NCBI GenBank assembly: GCA_012270135.1
Contig: JAAXIW010000319.1
Span: 1-21,179, forward strand
Reading direction: 5' to 3'
From: Brevundimonas sp.
GTDB lineage: Bacteria > Pseudomonadota > Alphaproteobacteria > Caulobacterales > Caulobacteraceae
DNA length: 21,179 nt
Shown: piece by piece, positions 7,354-15,072 of the stretch
Layout of the letters: every line of letters begins with the position of its first letter
Position numbering within the stretch: position 1 is the stretch's first letter
The notes under the pieces: model-generated
Told to the model about the DNA's origin: nothing
Database searches by the model: none
The model's input: only the letters and a program-made list of their open reading frames with translations
Program-made: the position numbers and the translations under genes

Positions 7354-10300
7354 ATGACGAATGACGGGCGGGGGGACGCTTTGAAAAGTACACTGATGCT
7401 GGCCGCCGCGGCCTGGCTGGCGAGTACGTCCGCCATGGCGGGCGAAACGATCTTGCGTGGCCCGGCGCCGGACTGGATTCCGGAGGTCGCGCCGCATCTC
7501 TCGAACAGGCCGGACGACCCGTCCCAACACGTCCGCTATGAAGTGATCGAGCGCCATCTGCGCGCCTTCGGCGGGCATTCGGAAGTCTACGTCAGACTGC
7601 GGTTGCGGGTGCTGTCTCCCTTGGGGTTGCAACAGGCTTCGCAACTGGGACTGGAATGGAATCCGGCCCTGCAGACGCCTACGGTGCACCATGCGCGTAT
7701 TATCCGCGCAGGCGAGACCTCCGACATTCTGGAGAAGGCCGACTTCACCGTTCTCCGCCGCGAAGCCGCCTTGGAGCAGTCGCTTCAGATCAACGGCGTT
7801 CTGACGGGCGTTCTCGTGAACCCCGATATCCGCGTGGGCGACACCATCGACTTCGCCTATTCTTTTCGGTCGCAGTTCGACGTCTTCGACAACCCGCTCG
7901 AAGTGCTGGGATACTCCCATTCCCCGATCCCGGTTGACCTTGCCGTTACGACCATCAGCTGGCCCGCATCGACGAGGGTGGAAACCCGCTCCGGACCCCA
8001 CGCGACTGTCCCGCCGATCACCCAGCAGGATGGCTTCAAGGTCCTGGTCAACCGGATGACCGACGTTGAGGCGGAGACATATCCGGACACCGTCGCTCTA
8101 CGCTCCCTTCCCGACTTCGCGTGGCAGATCAGCAGTATTCCACAGTGGGGGGCCATCACGGGTCACATCCGCGCCGCCTACGATGAGGCGAGCGCCATGC
8201 CCAACGCTGCGGATCTGGCCGCGCATGTGGCGCGGATAAGGTCCGAGCACGCTACCCCTGAGGCCCGCGCCCTGGCGGCGCTTCGGCTGGTTCAGGACGA
8301 GGTACGATATGTGGCTCTGACGCTGGGCGAGGGCGGCTGGCTGCCGGTCCCGGCGACCGAAGTGTGGGCGCGGCGCCAGGGCGACTGCAAGGGAAAGACG
8401 GTTCTTCTGACGGCCCTTTTGAGGGAGCTCGGCATTGAAGCGGTTCCTGTTCTGGTCTCCTCGAACAACCTGCCGCTCGACAAATACCTGCCGATGGTGA
8501 GCGCGTTCGACCATGTGATCGTGAAGGCCCGCGTCAACGGCGAGACCTATCTGATGGACGGGGCGCGTATCGGCGATCGAAGCCTCACGCCAGACCGACC
8601 GCTCGTTCACGAATACGTCCTGCCCATCGTGGAGCGCGCACGACTCGAACGCATCCCGCTTAGGCTGCCGCCGCGCCCGACCAGTACGATGCATCTCGAG
8701 ATCGACCTTTCGGACGGCGTCTACAGTCCTGCGCGGCTGATTTTGAACGACATCGACCGGGGAGACGCCGCCACTGAAATGCAGGCCGCCGTGGCGCAGA
8801 TCCCCGCCGCCGAGCTGAGCCGACTCTATCGTGAGAGGTGGACTGAATTCCTGAAGAGCTATGGTCAGATTTCGGACCTTGAGAGCCACTGGGAATACCG
8901 CGAAGACACCCACGAGTTCATTGCCGGCGCAACGGCTCGCATCATCTTCGACTGGAGCGGCGGCCCCGTCGACATTCCCTTGGCCCATGTCACGTGGAAG
9001 GGTTTCGGTCCGCACGGGGATGAAAGGTTCGAGGATGCCGATTACGGCACCAACTTCCCCAATTGGTCCTCGTTCCGGACCACCGTCATCCTGCCCGAAG
9101 GCGAGGACGTCGTTGACCTGTCGGTCCAGCCCTACGAGGTCGAGGCGGGCGCCACCCGCTATTACCGCACGGTGCAGCGCGACGGCAGCCGGCTGGAGAC
9201 GGACCGCGGATCGATCACCCTGCGCCCGTACGCCACCGCCTCTGAGGTCCGGACCGAGCAGGCGGGCATGGACAGCTTCAAGGACCTGAAGGCGACGATG
9301 CGGTTGAGGAGGGGCTACGCGCTGACCGCGACTGACCGTGAAACCCTCACGACGGCCCCGGCGGGCGATCCCGAAGGCGCCCTTCGACGCGGCTATGCCC
9401 TGAACGATCAAGGCGACCATGCTGGCGCGATTGAGCAGTTCAATGCCGCTATCGCGGGGTTCTCGTCGCCGCACGCCAACGCCTTGGCCAATCGCGCGCT
9501 GGCCTATCTGGCGCTCAACGATCTGGAAAAAGCCCGCGCCGACATTGCCGCGGGCGATGCTGTCGATCCGAACGACGCCATCCTTTTCCACGCGAAGGGA
9601 CGTCTGGCCGAGATCGAGGAAGATGATCTGGCCGCCGTCCTGGCCTTTACCGGCGCGCTCCGCTCATGGCCCGACAACACCCACGCCCTTTACCGCCGCG
9701 CCACCGCGTATGAACGGATGGGCCAATCCGCCCGCGCCCTCGCCGATCTGGAGCGGATCGCCACCCTGCATCCTCAGGACAACGGCGCCAGGACCGCACT
9801 GGCCAATCAGTTGCTGCTCATGGGACGCGCCCAACAGGCCTACGAACAGCTGGACCTGGTGGCGCGCTCTATCGGCTATCCCGAGGCCAAGGTTCAGATT
9901 TTCGTGAGTATGGCTCAGTCCCTGGCATCCGGCCTCAAGGAATCGGATCCCGCCAGGGCCGAGGGCGTGTTGACCGACGCCCTGGCGATCGAGACTGACT
10001 TCCCGGCCTTGCTGATCGATCGCGCGGCCATCCGGGAACGACGGGGCGACAGTCAGGGCTCCGCCGCCGATATCAGGGAATTCAAGCGGTTAACCCGCAT
10101 CAACCTCGACGAACCCTCCCAGGCTTGCTTCTCGGAGAGACTCTTCCGGCATAGTCGCGACGCCGTGCTGATCATGTGCGACAAAGCCATCGTGCTCGAC
10201 GAGGAGGATGCCGGACTCCACGTCCGGCGCGGATATTTGCTGTACCTCCTGAACCGGGGAAGCGAAGCGCTCGGCGCCTACCGCACAGCGACGGAACTGG

Positions 10301-10461
10301 ACCCGTCGAACCCCAAGGCCAAGTACGGTCTGGGCCAGTTGCTCCACGACGCCGGTCAAGTCGCCGAAGGGGACGCCCTTATGGCCGAAGCGATCAGGAT
10401 CGATCCGCAAGCCGGCGAAGACTATGAGGCCGACCTGGTCGAGGTCGCCTTCAGTGATTAG
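7354..10461 (+). CDS. Secreted DUF3857 / transglutaminase-like protein with TPR repeats
   Basis: A 1035-residue, probably periplasmic protein. After a signal peptide-like segment (LKSTLMLAAAAWLASTSAMAGE) comes a DUF3857 domain (about 60-220). A transglutaminase-core domain follows with an apparently intact triad: C345 in QGDCKGKT, H387 in FDHVIV and D402 in LMDGA (numbered from 7354). TPR-type helical repeats occupy about 675-830 and about 950-1030, for example EALGAYRTATELDPSNPKAK. DUF3857-transglutaminase proteins are common in Bacteroidetes and Proteobacteria, but their substrates are mostly unknown; a protease-like or crosslinking activity on envelope proteins is inference. The ATG at 7354 has no Shine-Dalgarno and adds acidic residues ahead of the signal peptide. 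A TTG at 7381 follows GGCGGGGGGA and gives a cleaner signal peptide, so it may be the true start. Codon use has more A/T at wobble positions than neighbouring genes, which could mean a different evolutionary history. Confidence 0.88.
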   Translation: MTNDGRGDALKSTLMLAAAAWLASTSAMAGETILRGPAPDWIPEVAPHLSNRPDDPSQHVRYEVIERHLRAFGGHSEVYVRLRLRVLSPLGLQQASQLGLEWNPALQTPTVHHARIIRAGETSDILEKADFTVLRREAALEQSLQINGVLTGVLVNPDIRVGDTIDFAYSFRSQFDVFDNPLEVLGYSHSPIPVDLAVTTISWPASTRVETRSGPHATVPPITQQDGFKVLVNRMTDVEAETYPDTVALRSLPDFAWQISSIPQWGAITGHIRAAYDEASAMPNAADLAAHVARIRSEHATPEARALAALRLVQDEVRYVALTLGEGGWLPVPATEVWARRQGDCKGKTVLLTALLRELGIEAVPVLVSSNNLPLDKYLPMVSAFDHVIVKARVNGETYLMDGARIGDRSLTPDRPLVHEYVLPIVERARLERIPLRLPPRPTSTMHLEIDLSDGVYSPARLILNDIDRGDAATEMQAAVAQIPAAELSRLYRERWTEFLKSYGQISDLESHWEYREDTHEFIAGATARIIFDWSGGPVDIPLAHVTWKGFGPHGDERFEDADYGTNFPNWSSFRTTVILPEGEDVVDLSVQPYEVEAGATRYYRTVQRDGSRLETDRGSITLRPYATASEVRTEQAGMDSFKDLKATMRLRRGYALTATDRETLTTAPAGDPEGALRRGYALNDQGDHAGAIEQFNAAIAGFSSPHANALANRALAYLALNDLEKARADIAAGDAVDPNDAILFHAKGRLAEIEEDDLAAVLAFTGALRSWPDNTHALYRRATAYERMGQSARALADLERIATLHPQDNGARTALANQLLLMGRAQQAYEQLDLVARSIGYPEAKVQIFVSMAQSLASGLKESDPARAEGVLTDALAIETDFPALLIDRAAIRERRGDSQGSAADIREFKRLTRINLDEPSQACFSERLFRHSRDAVLIMCDKAIVLDEEDAGLHVRRGYLLYLLNRGSEALGAYRTATELDPSNPKAKYGLGQLLHDAGQVAEGDALMAEAIRIDPQAGEDYEADLVEVAFSD

Positions 10462-10479
10462 GCAATAGCGCGTCAGGGT

Positions 10480-10500
10480 CCCGGCTCAGCAGTTGCCGGG
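10480..10500 (+). terminator. Weak hairpin between convergent genes
   Basis: CCCGGC (10480-10485) pairs with GCCGGG (10495-10500) around a 9-nt loop, 19 nt after the stop of the DUF3857 gene. There is no T-run, so termination here is uncertain. The rest of the 159-nt gap up to 10620 holds no ORF or RNA that I recognise. Confidence 0.25.
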
Positions 10501-10620
10501 CCCGCCGGCGTGCGACGGGCCTCGGGAGATCTGATCGGGAACTCAGTCCGGTCTCGCGTCGGCCTCGCACGGCCGCGTTGTGCAGCTCGGCTACGTTCCT
10601 GGGCGATCTTCCCGGCGACC

Positions 10621-11763
10621 TCAGCTCTTCCACCTCAGCGTCGCCGGCTTGACCGGGTTCTGGAACGCCCGCTTCTCGGCCCGGCTCTTCGCCCATTCGC
10701 GCTTCAGCTGCTGGTACCATTTGGCCTGTTTGTCGGCGTCGTCGATCCAGATCAGGGCCGGGTCGTAGCGCAGCCCCTCGTTCTGCAGGTTCACCATGCC
10801 GCCGTCCTGCTTGAGGAAGGCGACGACGCCCATGCGCAGGAAGGGCTTGGCGAGGCCGAACACCCAGTGGTCGGACCAGAAGATCTGGGTGATCGTGGTG
10901 CGACTGTCCGACCGGGGCGTCAGGCAGGTCAGGGCCAGCACCTGCCGTTCGCCCACCTGGATGTGTTCCCAGCGGAAGCCCGGCAGGCGGAAGGTGATCT
11001 CGGTCGCCGGCGCGCCGCCGAGGATCCTGTAGGCCCGGCTGTTCGACGACGGGGCGTGGCGGACCATGGCGAAGCCCAGTTCGCGCGGCTCGAAGGCCTT
11101 GGCCTTCTCGTGCATCGAATGTTCGGAACGCCACCACCACTGCTGATGCACATAGGGGCCGTGGGCCGGGTCCATCAGGCCGACCACGGCGTGGTCGATG
11201 TGGGCGTCGAAATCCATGGACTCGACCAGCTTCGCCCCGCCGCCGACCACGCCGGGAAAGACCGGCGGCTCGTGGTCGGGCTCCGACGGATTGCGGGGGT
11301 CGGACGCCACCCAGACGAAGACCATGCCCTGGCTCTCGCGCACCGGATAGGACCGCACGCGGATGCGCGCGGGATCGATGGCCTGATCCTCGACCAGCGA
11401 GGGAATGGCGGCGCAGACGCCGTCGGGGCGGAAGCGCCAGCCGTGGTAGCAGCACTCTATGGTCTCGCCCTCGCCCGGCTTCTCGACCAGCCGCCCGGCC
11501 GACAGCGGCGCGGCGCGGTGCGGGCAGATGTCGCGCATGGCGTAGGCCTGCCCGGCCCGGGTGCGGCCGATCAGGACCGGCTCGCCGAGCAGTTCGTGCC
11601 GCTTCAGCGAAGCCGGCGCCACATCGCGGGACAAGGCTACGAAATACCAGGTATCCAGCACGAATCCCTTGCCGAACCCGGCGGGAGGCGCGACCCGGCT
11701 TGCGGCGGGAGCGGTGTCGGCTAGGGTCTCGGTCGCGGTCATGGTCGCGGTCATGGTCGGCAT
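10621..11763 (-). CDS. Rieske non-haem iron oxygenase, alpha-subunit type
   Basis: A 380-residue Rieske oxygenase that probably hydroxylates or demethylates an aromatic or cyclic substrate using O2 and electrons from a separate reductase. The Rieske [2Fe-2S] ligands are C80-x-H82 (CPHR) and C104-x-x-H107 (CCYHGW). The mononuclear iron site is DPAHGPYVH, the D-x2-H-x4-H motif at 198-206. The overall shape (one Rieske domain, then a catalytic domain of about 240 residues) resembles VanA- and PaO-type enzymes. No reductase or ferredoxin gene is nearby, so it must borrow electrons from elsewhere. The start is ambiguous. Three in-frame ATGs (11763, 11754, 11742) lie in a tandem 12-nt repeat and none has a strong Shine-Dalgarno. 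It is divergent from a secreted alpha/beta hydrolase gene, and their products might act on one substrate class, but that is speculation. Confidence 0.9.
   Translation of the reverse strand: MPTMTATMTATETLADTAPAASRVAPPAGFGKGFVLDTWYFVALSRDVAPASLKRHELLGEPVLIGRTRAGQAYAMRDICPHRAAPLSAGRLVEKPGEGETIECCYHGWRFRPDGVCAAIPSLVEDQAIDPARIRVRSYPVRESQGMVFVWVASDPRNPSEPDHEPPVFPGVVGGGAKLVESMDFDAHIDHAVVGLMDPAHGPYVHQQWWWRSEHSMHEKAKAFEPRELGFAMVRHAPSSNSRAYRILGGAPATEITFRLPGFRWEHIQVGERQVLALTCLTPRSDSRTTITQIFWSDHWVFGLAKPFLRMGVVAFLKQDGGMVNLQNEGLRYDPALIWIDDADKQAKWYQQLKREWAKSRAEKRAFQNPVKPATLRWKS
11731..11763. repeat. 12-nt tandem repeat spanning the Rieske gene start
   Basis: GGTCGCGGTCAT occurs twice in perfect tandem (11731-11742, 11743-11754), followed by a shortened copy, GGTCGGCAT (11755-11763). 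On the coding (minus) strand each unit reads Met-Thr-Ala-Thr, so copy-number change would add or remove start codons while keeping the frame. Confidence 0.75.
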
Positions 11764-11817
11764 TCTAGGACGGTCGCGCGCATCGCCGCCAGCCGCTCTG
11801 TCGCCGAGTCTAGAAAG

Positions 11818-11836
11818 TGCTTTACATTTTAAAGCA
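11818..11836. promoter_or_regulatory. Palindromic operator candidate over a -35-like element
   Basis: TGCTTTACATTTTAAAGCA consists of perfect 7-nt arms around a CATTT spacer. It is an AT-rich island in GC-rich DNA, lying between the divergent oxygenase (start 11763) and hydrolase (start 11879) genes. TTTACA inside it (11821-11826) can serve as a -35, with a weak TATCCG about 17 nt on. A repressor bound here would block hydrolase transcription. The regulator is not identified. Confidence 0.5.
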
Positions 11837-11878
11837 GATTGGATATCCGGCTCGCACCCTGATGGAAAGACCGCACCG

Positions 11879-12826
11879 ATGAAGACCGCCCTGATGACCC
11901 TTCTCGCCGCCGCCGCCCTGGCCGCGCCCGCCTTTGCGCAGGACGGCCACGGCGCCCACGCTCAGGCCGCCGCCCACGCCGATCACGGCCACGCGCACGC
12001 CGACTTCGAGTCCGGCCGCTTCCATGTCCGCATCGACGGTCCGGAGCACCCGGTCGGCGACGTCATCCTGATCCCCGGCCTGTCGTCCTCGCCCCATGTC
12101 TGGGATCTGCTGACGGACGAGCTGAAGGGCCGCTATCGCGTCCACCGCATCCACGTCCAGGGCTTCGCCGGCGCCCCGGCCGGGGACAACGCCGAAGGCC
12201 CGGTCTCCGCCCCCGTGGCCGAGGATCTCGCCCGCTACATCCGCGAACAGGGGCTGGAGAAGCCGGCCGTGATCGGCCACTCCATGGGCGGGACCATCGG
12301 CATGATGCTGGCCGCGCGCCATCCGGACAGCGTCGGACGGCTGATGGTCGTCGACATGGTGCCGTTCATGGGCGCCATGTTCGGCGCGCCGGGGACGAAC
12401 CCGACCGCCCAGAGCGTCACCCCGATGGCCGACCAGATCTACGCCGCCATGTCGCAAGGGCCCGAGGAGGCCTATCGCCGGCAGGCCGCCGCCACGGTCA
12501 CCAGCATGATCAAGACGGAGTCGGCGCGCTCCGGCCCGCTCCGGGACACGGAGACCAGCGACCGGCAGGTGTCGGCCTCGGCCTACCGGGAACTGATCGT
12601 CACCGATCTCCGGCCGGAACTGAGCCGCATCACGGCTCCCACGGACGTTCTTTACGTCGCCTTCGAATTCCCCGGCATGACGCCCGAGATGACCGACGGC
12701 ATCTATCGGGGCTCGTTCGCCAACCTGCCGGGCGTGGAACTGAAGCGGATCGACGACAGCGCCCACTTCATCATGCTGGACCAGCCGGCCATCTTCGCCG
12801 CCGAGGTGAACGCGTTTTTAGAATAG
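11879..12826 (+). CDS. Secreted alpha/beta hydrolase with His-rich N-terminus
   Basis: A 315-residue alpha/beta-hydrolase fold protein. The nucleophile elbow is GHSMGG with S135, and the catalytic His is probably H296 in DDSAHFIMLDQP. The oxyanion-hole strand ILIPGLSSSPHVW precedes it. The acidic member of the triad is not obvious. A signal peptide (MKTALMTLLAAAALAAPAFA) indicates export to the periplasm. Immediately after the cleavage site, residues about 22-43 contain many His residues (GHGAHAQAAAHADHGHAHAD), which may bind metal ions. The start at 11879 is chosen because it begins the signal peptide and GGAAAGA precedes it. The frame is open upstream to 11561, but that part runs antisense through the oxygenase gene. 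Substrate is unknown: an esterase, lipase or lactonase-like activity are all possible. A long hairpin follows the gene. Confidence 0.85.
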   Translation: MKTALMTLLAAAALAAPAFAQDGHGAHAQAAAHADHGHAHADFESGRFHVRIDGPEHPVGDVILIPGLSSSPHVWDLLTDELKGRYRVHRIHVQGFAGAPAGDNAEGPVSAPVAEDLARYIREQGLEKPAVIGHSMGGTIGMMLAARHPDSVGRLMVVDMVPFMGAMFGAPGTNPTAQSVTPMADQIYAAMSQGPEEAYRRQAAATVTSMIKTESARSGPLRDTETSDRQVSASAYRELIVTDLRPELSRITAPTDVLYVAFEFPGMTPEMTDGIYRGSFANLPGVELKRIDDSAHFIMLDQPAIFAAEVNAFLE

Positions 12827-12853
12827 GGCCGACCGGGGCCATGCTTTCGGCGG

Positions 12854-12893
12854 AAACGTCCCTCACGGTCGCGTGACGACGTGAGGGGCGTTT
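12854..12893 (+). terminator. Long hairpin after the hydrolase gene, likely terminator
   Basis: AAACGTCCCTCAC (12854-12866) pairs with GTGAGGGGCGTTT (12881-12893) over 13 bp with one G-U pair. Inside the loop GTCG and CGAC form a further short stem. Only three T follow, so termination is likely but not canonical. It overlaps the possible -35 of the next gene. Confidence 0.55.
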
Positions 12894-12919
12894 GCGTGCG
12901 TCCGGCGAACCGCTAAGAC
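12892..12919 (+). promoter_or_regulatory. Possible housekeeping promoter of the PBP1A gene
   Basis: GCTAAGAC (12912-12919) matches seven of eight positions of the Caulobacter-type -10 GCTANAWC. The -35 candidate TTGCGTG (12892-12898), 13 nt upstream, is a poor match to TTGACGS. The start codon lies 25 nt downstream of the -10. Confidence 0.35.
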
Positions 12920-12944
12920 CGGTGCCGGACAGGATGAGGTTTCG

Positions 12945-15071
12945 ATGGCGGGTTCCGGCTTCAGCTTCTGGCGGGGCGGCGGCGACGGCGGTCAGCCGAA
13001 GGGCGCGCGCACGCCGGTGCAGCGGCTGATCTACTGGGGGTCGGTGCTGGCCGTCTGGGGGATCATCTTCCTGGTGGTCTTCTTCGCCGTCTTCGCGCGC
13101 GACCTGCCCGACACCTCGACCCTCTACAACATCGACCGCCAGCCCTCGATCACCTATCTGGACCGCAACGGCGCCCTGATCGCGGTGCGCGGCACCCAGC
13201 AGGCCCCGCCCGCCGATCTCGACGCCCTGCCCGACTATGTTCCGGCGGCCTTCATCGCCATCGAGGACCGGCGCTTCTACCACCACCCGGGCTTCGACCC
13301 GATCGGCATGACCCGCGCCATCGCGGCCAACATGCGGGCCGGGCGCGTCGTCCAGGGCGGTTCGACCCTGACCCAGCAGTTGGCCAAGAACCTGTTCCTG
13401 TCCCCGGACCAGAACATGAAGCGCAAGGTCCAGGAGCTCATGCTGGCCGTCTGGCTGGAGATGAAATTCTCCAAGGAGGAGATCCTCGCCCTCTATCTGA
13501 ACCGGGTCTATTTCGGCGCCGGCGCCTATGGCATCGAGGCGGCCTCGCAGCGCTATTTCGACAAGGGCGCCAAGGACCTGACCGTCGGCGAGGCGGCCCT
13601 GCTGGCCGGCCTGCTGAAGGCCCCCTCGCGCTATTCGCCGGTGTCCGAGAGCGAGCGGGCGGCGGCGCGCGCCACCGTGGTCCTCAACGAAATGGTCGAT
13701 GCCGGGGTGATCACCGCCGAGCAGCGCGCCCAGGCCGTGACCGAGCCCGTGCGGGTGTCGCGGACCCTGGCGACCCAGCACGCCCAGTATTTCGTCGACT
13801 GGCTGGACAAGCAGATTCGCGAACTGGTCGGCGAGCCGACCGAGGACATGATCGTCGAGACGACGCTGGACCTGACCCTGCAGACCTCGGCCGAGCGGGC
13901 GGTCCGCCGCATCCTCGAGCGCGACGCCTCCAGGGGCGTGCAGCAGGCGGCGCTGGTGGCGCTGGACGGCGAGGGCCGGGTGCGCGCCATGATCGGCGGC
14001 GCCTCCTATACCGACAGCCAGTTCAACCGCGCCGTGGACGCCCGTCGCCAGGCCGGCTCGGCGTGGAAGCCCTTCGTCTATCTGACCGCCCTGGAGAGCG
14101 GCTACACGCCCCAGACCCGGGTCAACGACGCCCCGATCCGCATCGGCAACTGGTCGCCCCGCAACTATTCCGGCAGCTTCGCCGGCGAGATGAGCATGGC
14201 CAACGCCGTGGCCCAGTCGACCAATACGGTGGCGGCCGGCATGGCCGACCAGATCGGCCGCGACAACGTCGCCCGCGCCGCGCGCCGCCTCGGCATCAGC
14301 TCGCGCATCGGTCTGGAGCCGGCCATGGCCCTGGGCGCCGTCGAGGTGTCGCCGCTGGAGATGGCCCAGGCCTATGACGCCTTCGCCAACGGCGGCAAGC
14401 GCGTCCGCGCCTATGGCATCAGCCGCATCCGCACCCCGCAGGGCCGGGTCATCTACCAGCGCGCCAGCCGCGAGACCGGGCCGGTGCAGGCCATATCCAA
14501 TCCGTATCTCTACTACATGAACCAGATGCTGCGCGGGGTGATGACCTCGGGCACCGGACGGGCGGCGGCGATCTCCGGCCGGGACACGGCGGGCAAGACG
14601 GGCACCACCTCGGACTACAAGGACGCCTGGTTCGTCGGCTACACCGGCGGCTTCGTCACCGCCGTCTGGGTCGGCAAGGACGACAATACGGCCATGCGCG
14701 GCGTCACCGGCGGCTCGGCCCCCGCGGCGATCTGGAAGGCCTTCATGCAGGCGGCCCTGCCGCGCCTCAACGCCCCGGCCATCCCCGACGGTCCGCCCAT
14801 GCCGGAGGGCTGGCAGCCGCCCAGCCCGGTCGAGAGCCTGATCGGCCAGATCGGCGACCTGTTCGGCGACAATCCGCCCGGGGACCGCGCCGTCGATCCG
14901 CTGGACGAAAGCCTGCGGGAGCCACAGCCCCGCCAGCGCCCGACCGCGCCCGAACGCAACGACCAGCCGGTGCTGCGCCCGACCCAGCCGCAACCCCAGC
15001 GCGACCCGCCGGCCCCGCGCCCCGAGCCGGCTCCGCCGCCCGAGAAGAAGGCCGATCCGCTGTTCTTCTGA
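12945..15071 (+). CDS. mrcA: Penicillin-binding protein 1A (class A, bifunctional)
   Basis: A 708-residue peptidoglycan glycosyltransferase/transpeptidase anchored in the inner membrane by one helix at about 29-51. The GT51 domain carries the catalytic Glu E107 in IEDRRFYHHPGFD, then QGGSTLTQQLAKN and the RKVQELMLAVWLE and LALYLNRVYFGAGAYGIE motifs. The penicillin-binding transpeptidase domain has SAWK (S372, K375), STN (425-427) and KTGTT (from K551), so both activities look intact. The C-terminus (about 610-708) is a Pro/Arg/Gln-rich tail ending in ADPLFF, unlikely to be catalytic and possibly a partner-binding tail. The start is supported by AGGATGAGG upstream. It converges with the next minus-strand gene, with 1 nt between the stop codons and no terminator. 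The MrcA/PbpA name follows the family; numbering of PBP1 paralogues in this organism is not known. Confidence 0.93.
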   Translation: MAGSGFSFWRGGGDGGQPKGARTPVQRLIYWGSVLAVWGIIFLVVFFAVFARDLPDTSTLYNIDRQPSITYLDRNGALIAVRGTQQAPPADLDALPDYVPAAFIAIEDRRFYHHPGFDPIGMTRAIAANMRAGRVVQGGSTLTQQLAKNLFLSPDQNMKRKVQELMLAVWLEMKFSKEEILALYLNRVYFGAGAYGIEAASQRYFDKGAKDLTVGEAALLAGLLKAPSRYSPVSESERAAARATVVLNEMVDAGVITAEQRAQAVTEPVRVSRTLATQHAQYFVDWLDKQIRELVGEPTEDMIVETTLDLTLQTSAERAVRRILERDASRGVQQAALVALDGEGRVRAMIGGASYTDSQFNRAVDARRQAGSAWKPFVYLTALESGYTPQTRVNDAPIRIGNWSPRNYSGSFAGEMSMANAVAQSTNTVAAGMADQIGRDNVARAARRLGISSRIGLEPAMALGAVEVSPLEMAQAYDAFANGGKRVRAYGISRIRTPQGRVIYQRASRETGPVQAISNPYLYYMNQMLRGVMTSGTGRAAAISGRDTAGKTGTTSDYKDAWFVGYTGGFVTAVWVGKDDNTAMRGVTGGSAPAAIWKAFMQAALPRLNAPAIPDGPPMPEGWQPPSPVESLIGQIGDLFGDNPPGDRAVDPLDESLREPQPRQRPTAPERNDQPVLRPTQPQPQRDPPAPRPEPAPPPEKKADPLFF

Positions 15072-15072
15072 C

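Noticed and set aside
12771..14993. Very long minus-strand open frame (740 codons) opposite PBP1A
   Set aside because: The plus strand encodes all GT51 and transpeptidase motifs. The antisense product is rich in Gly, Arg, His and Asp without any domain, a codon-bias artefact.
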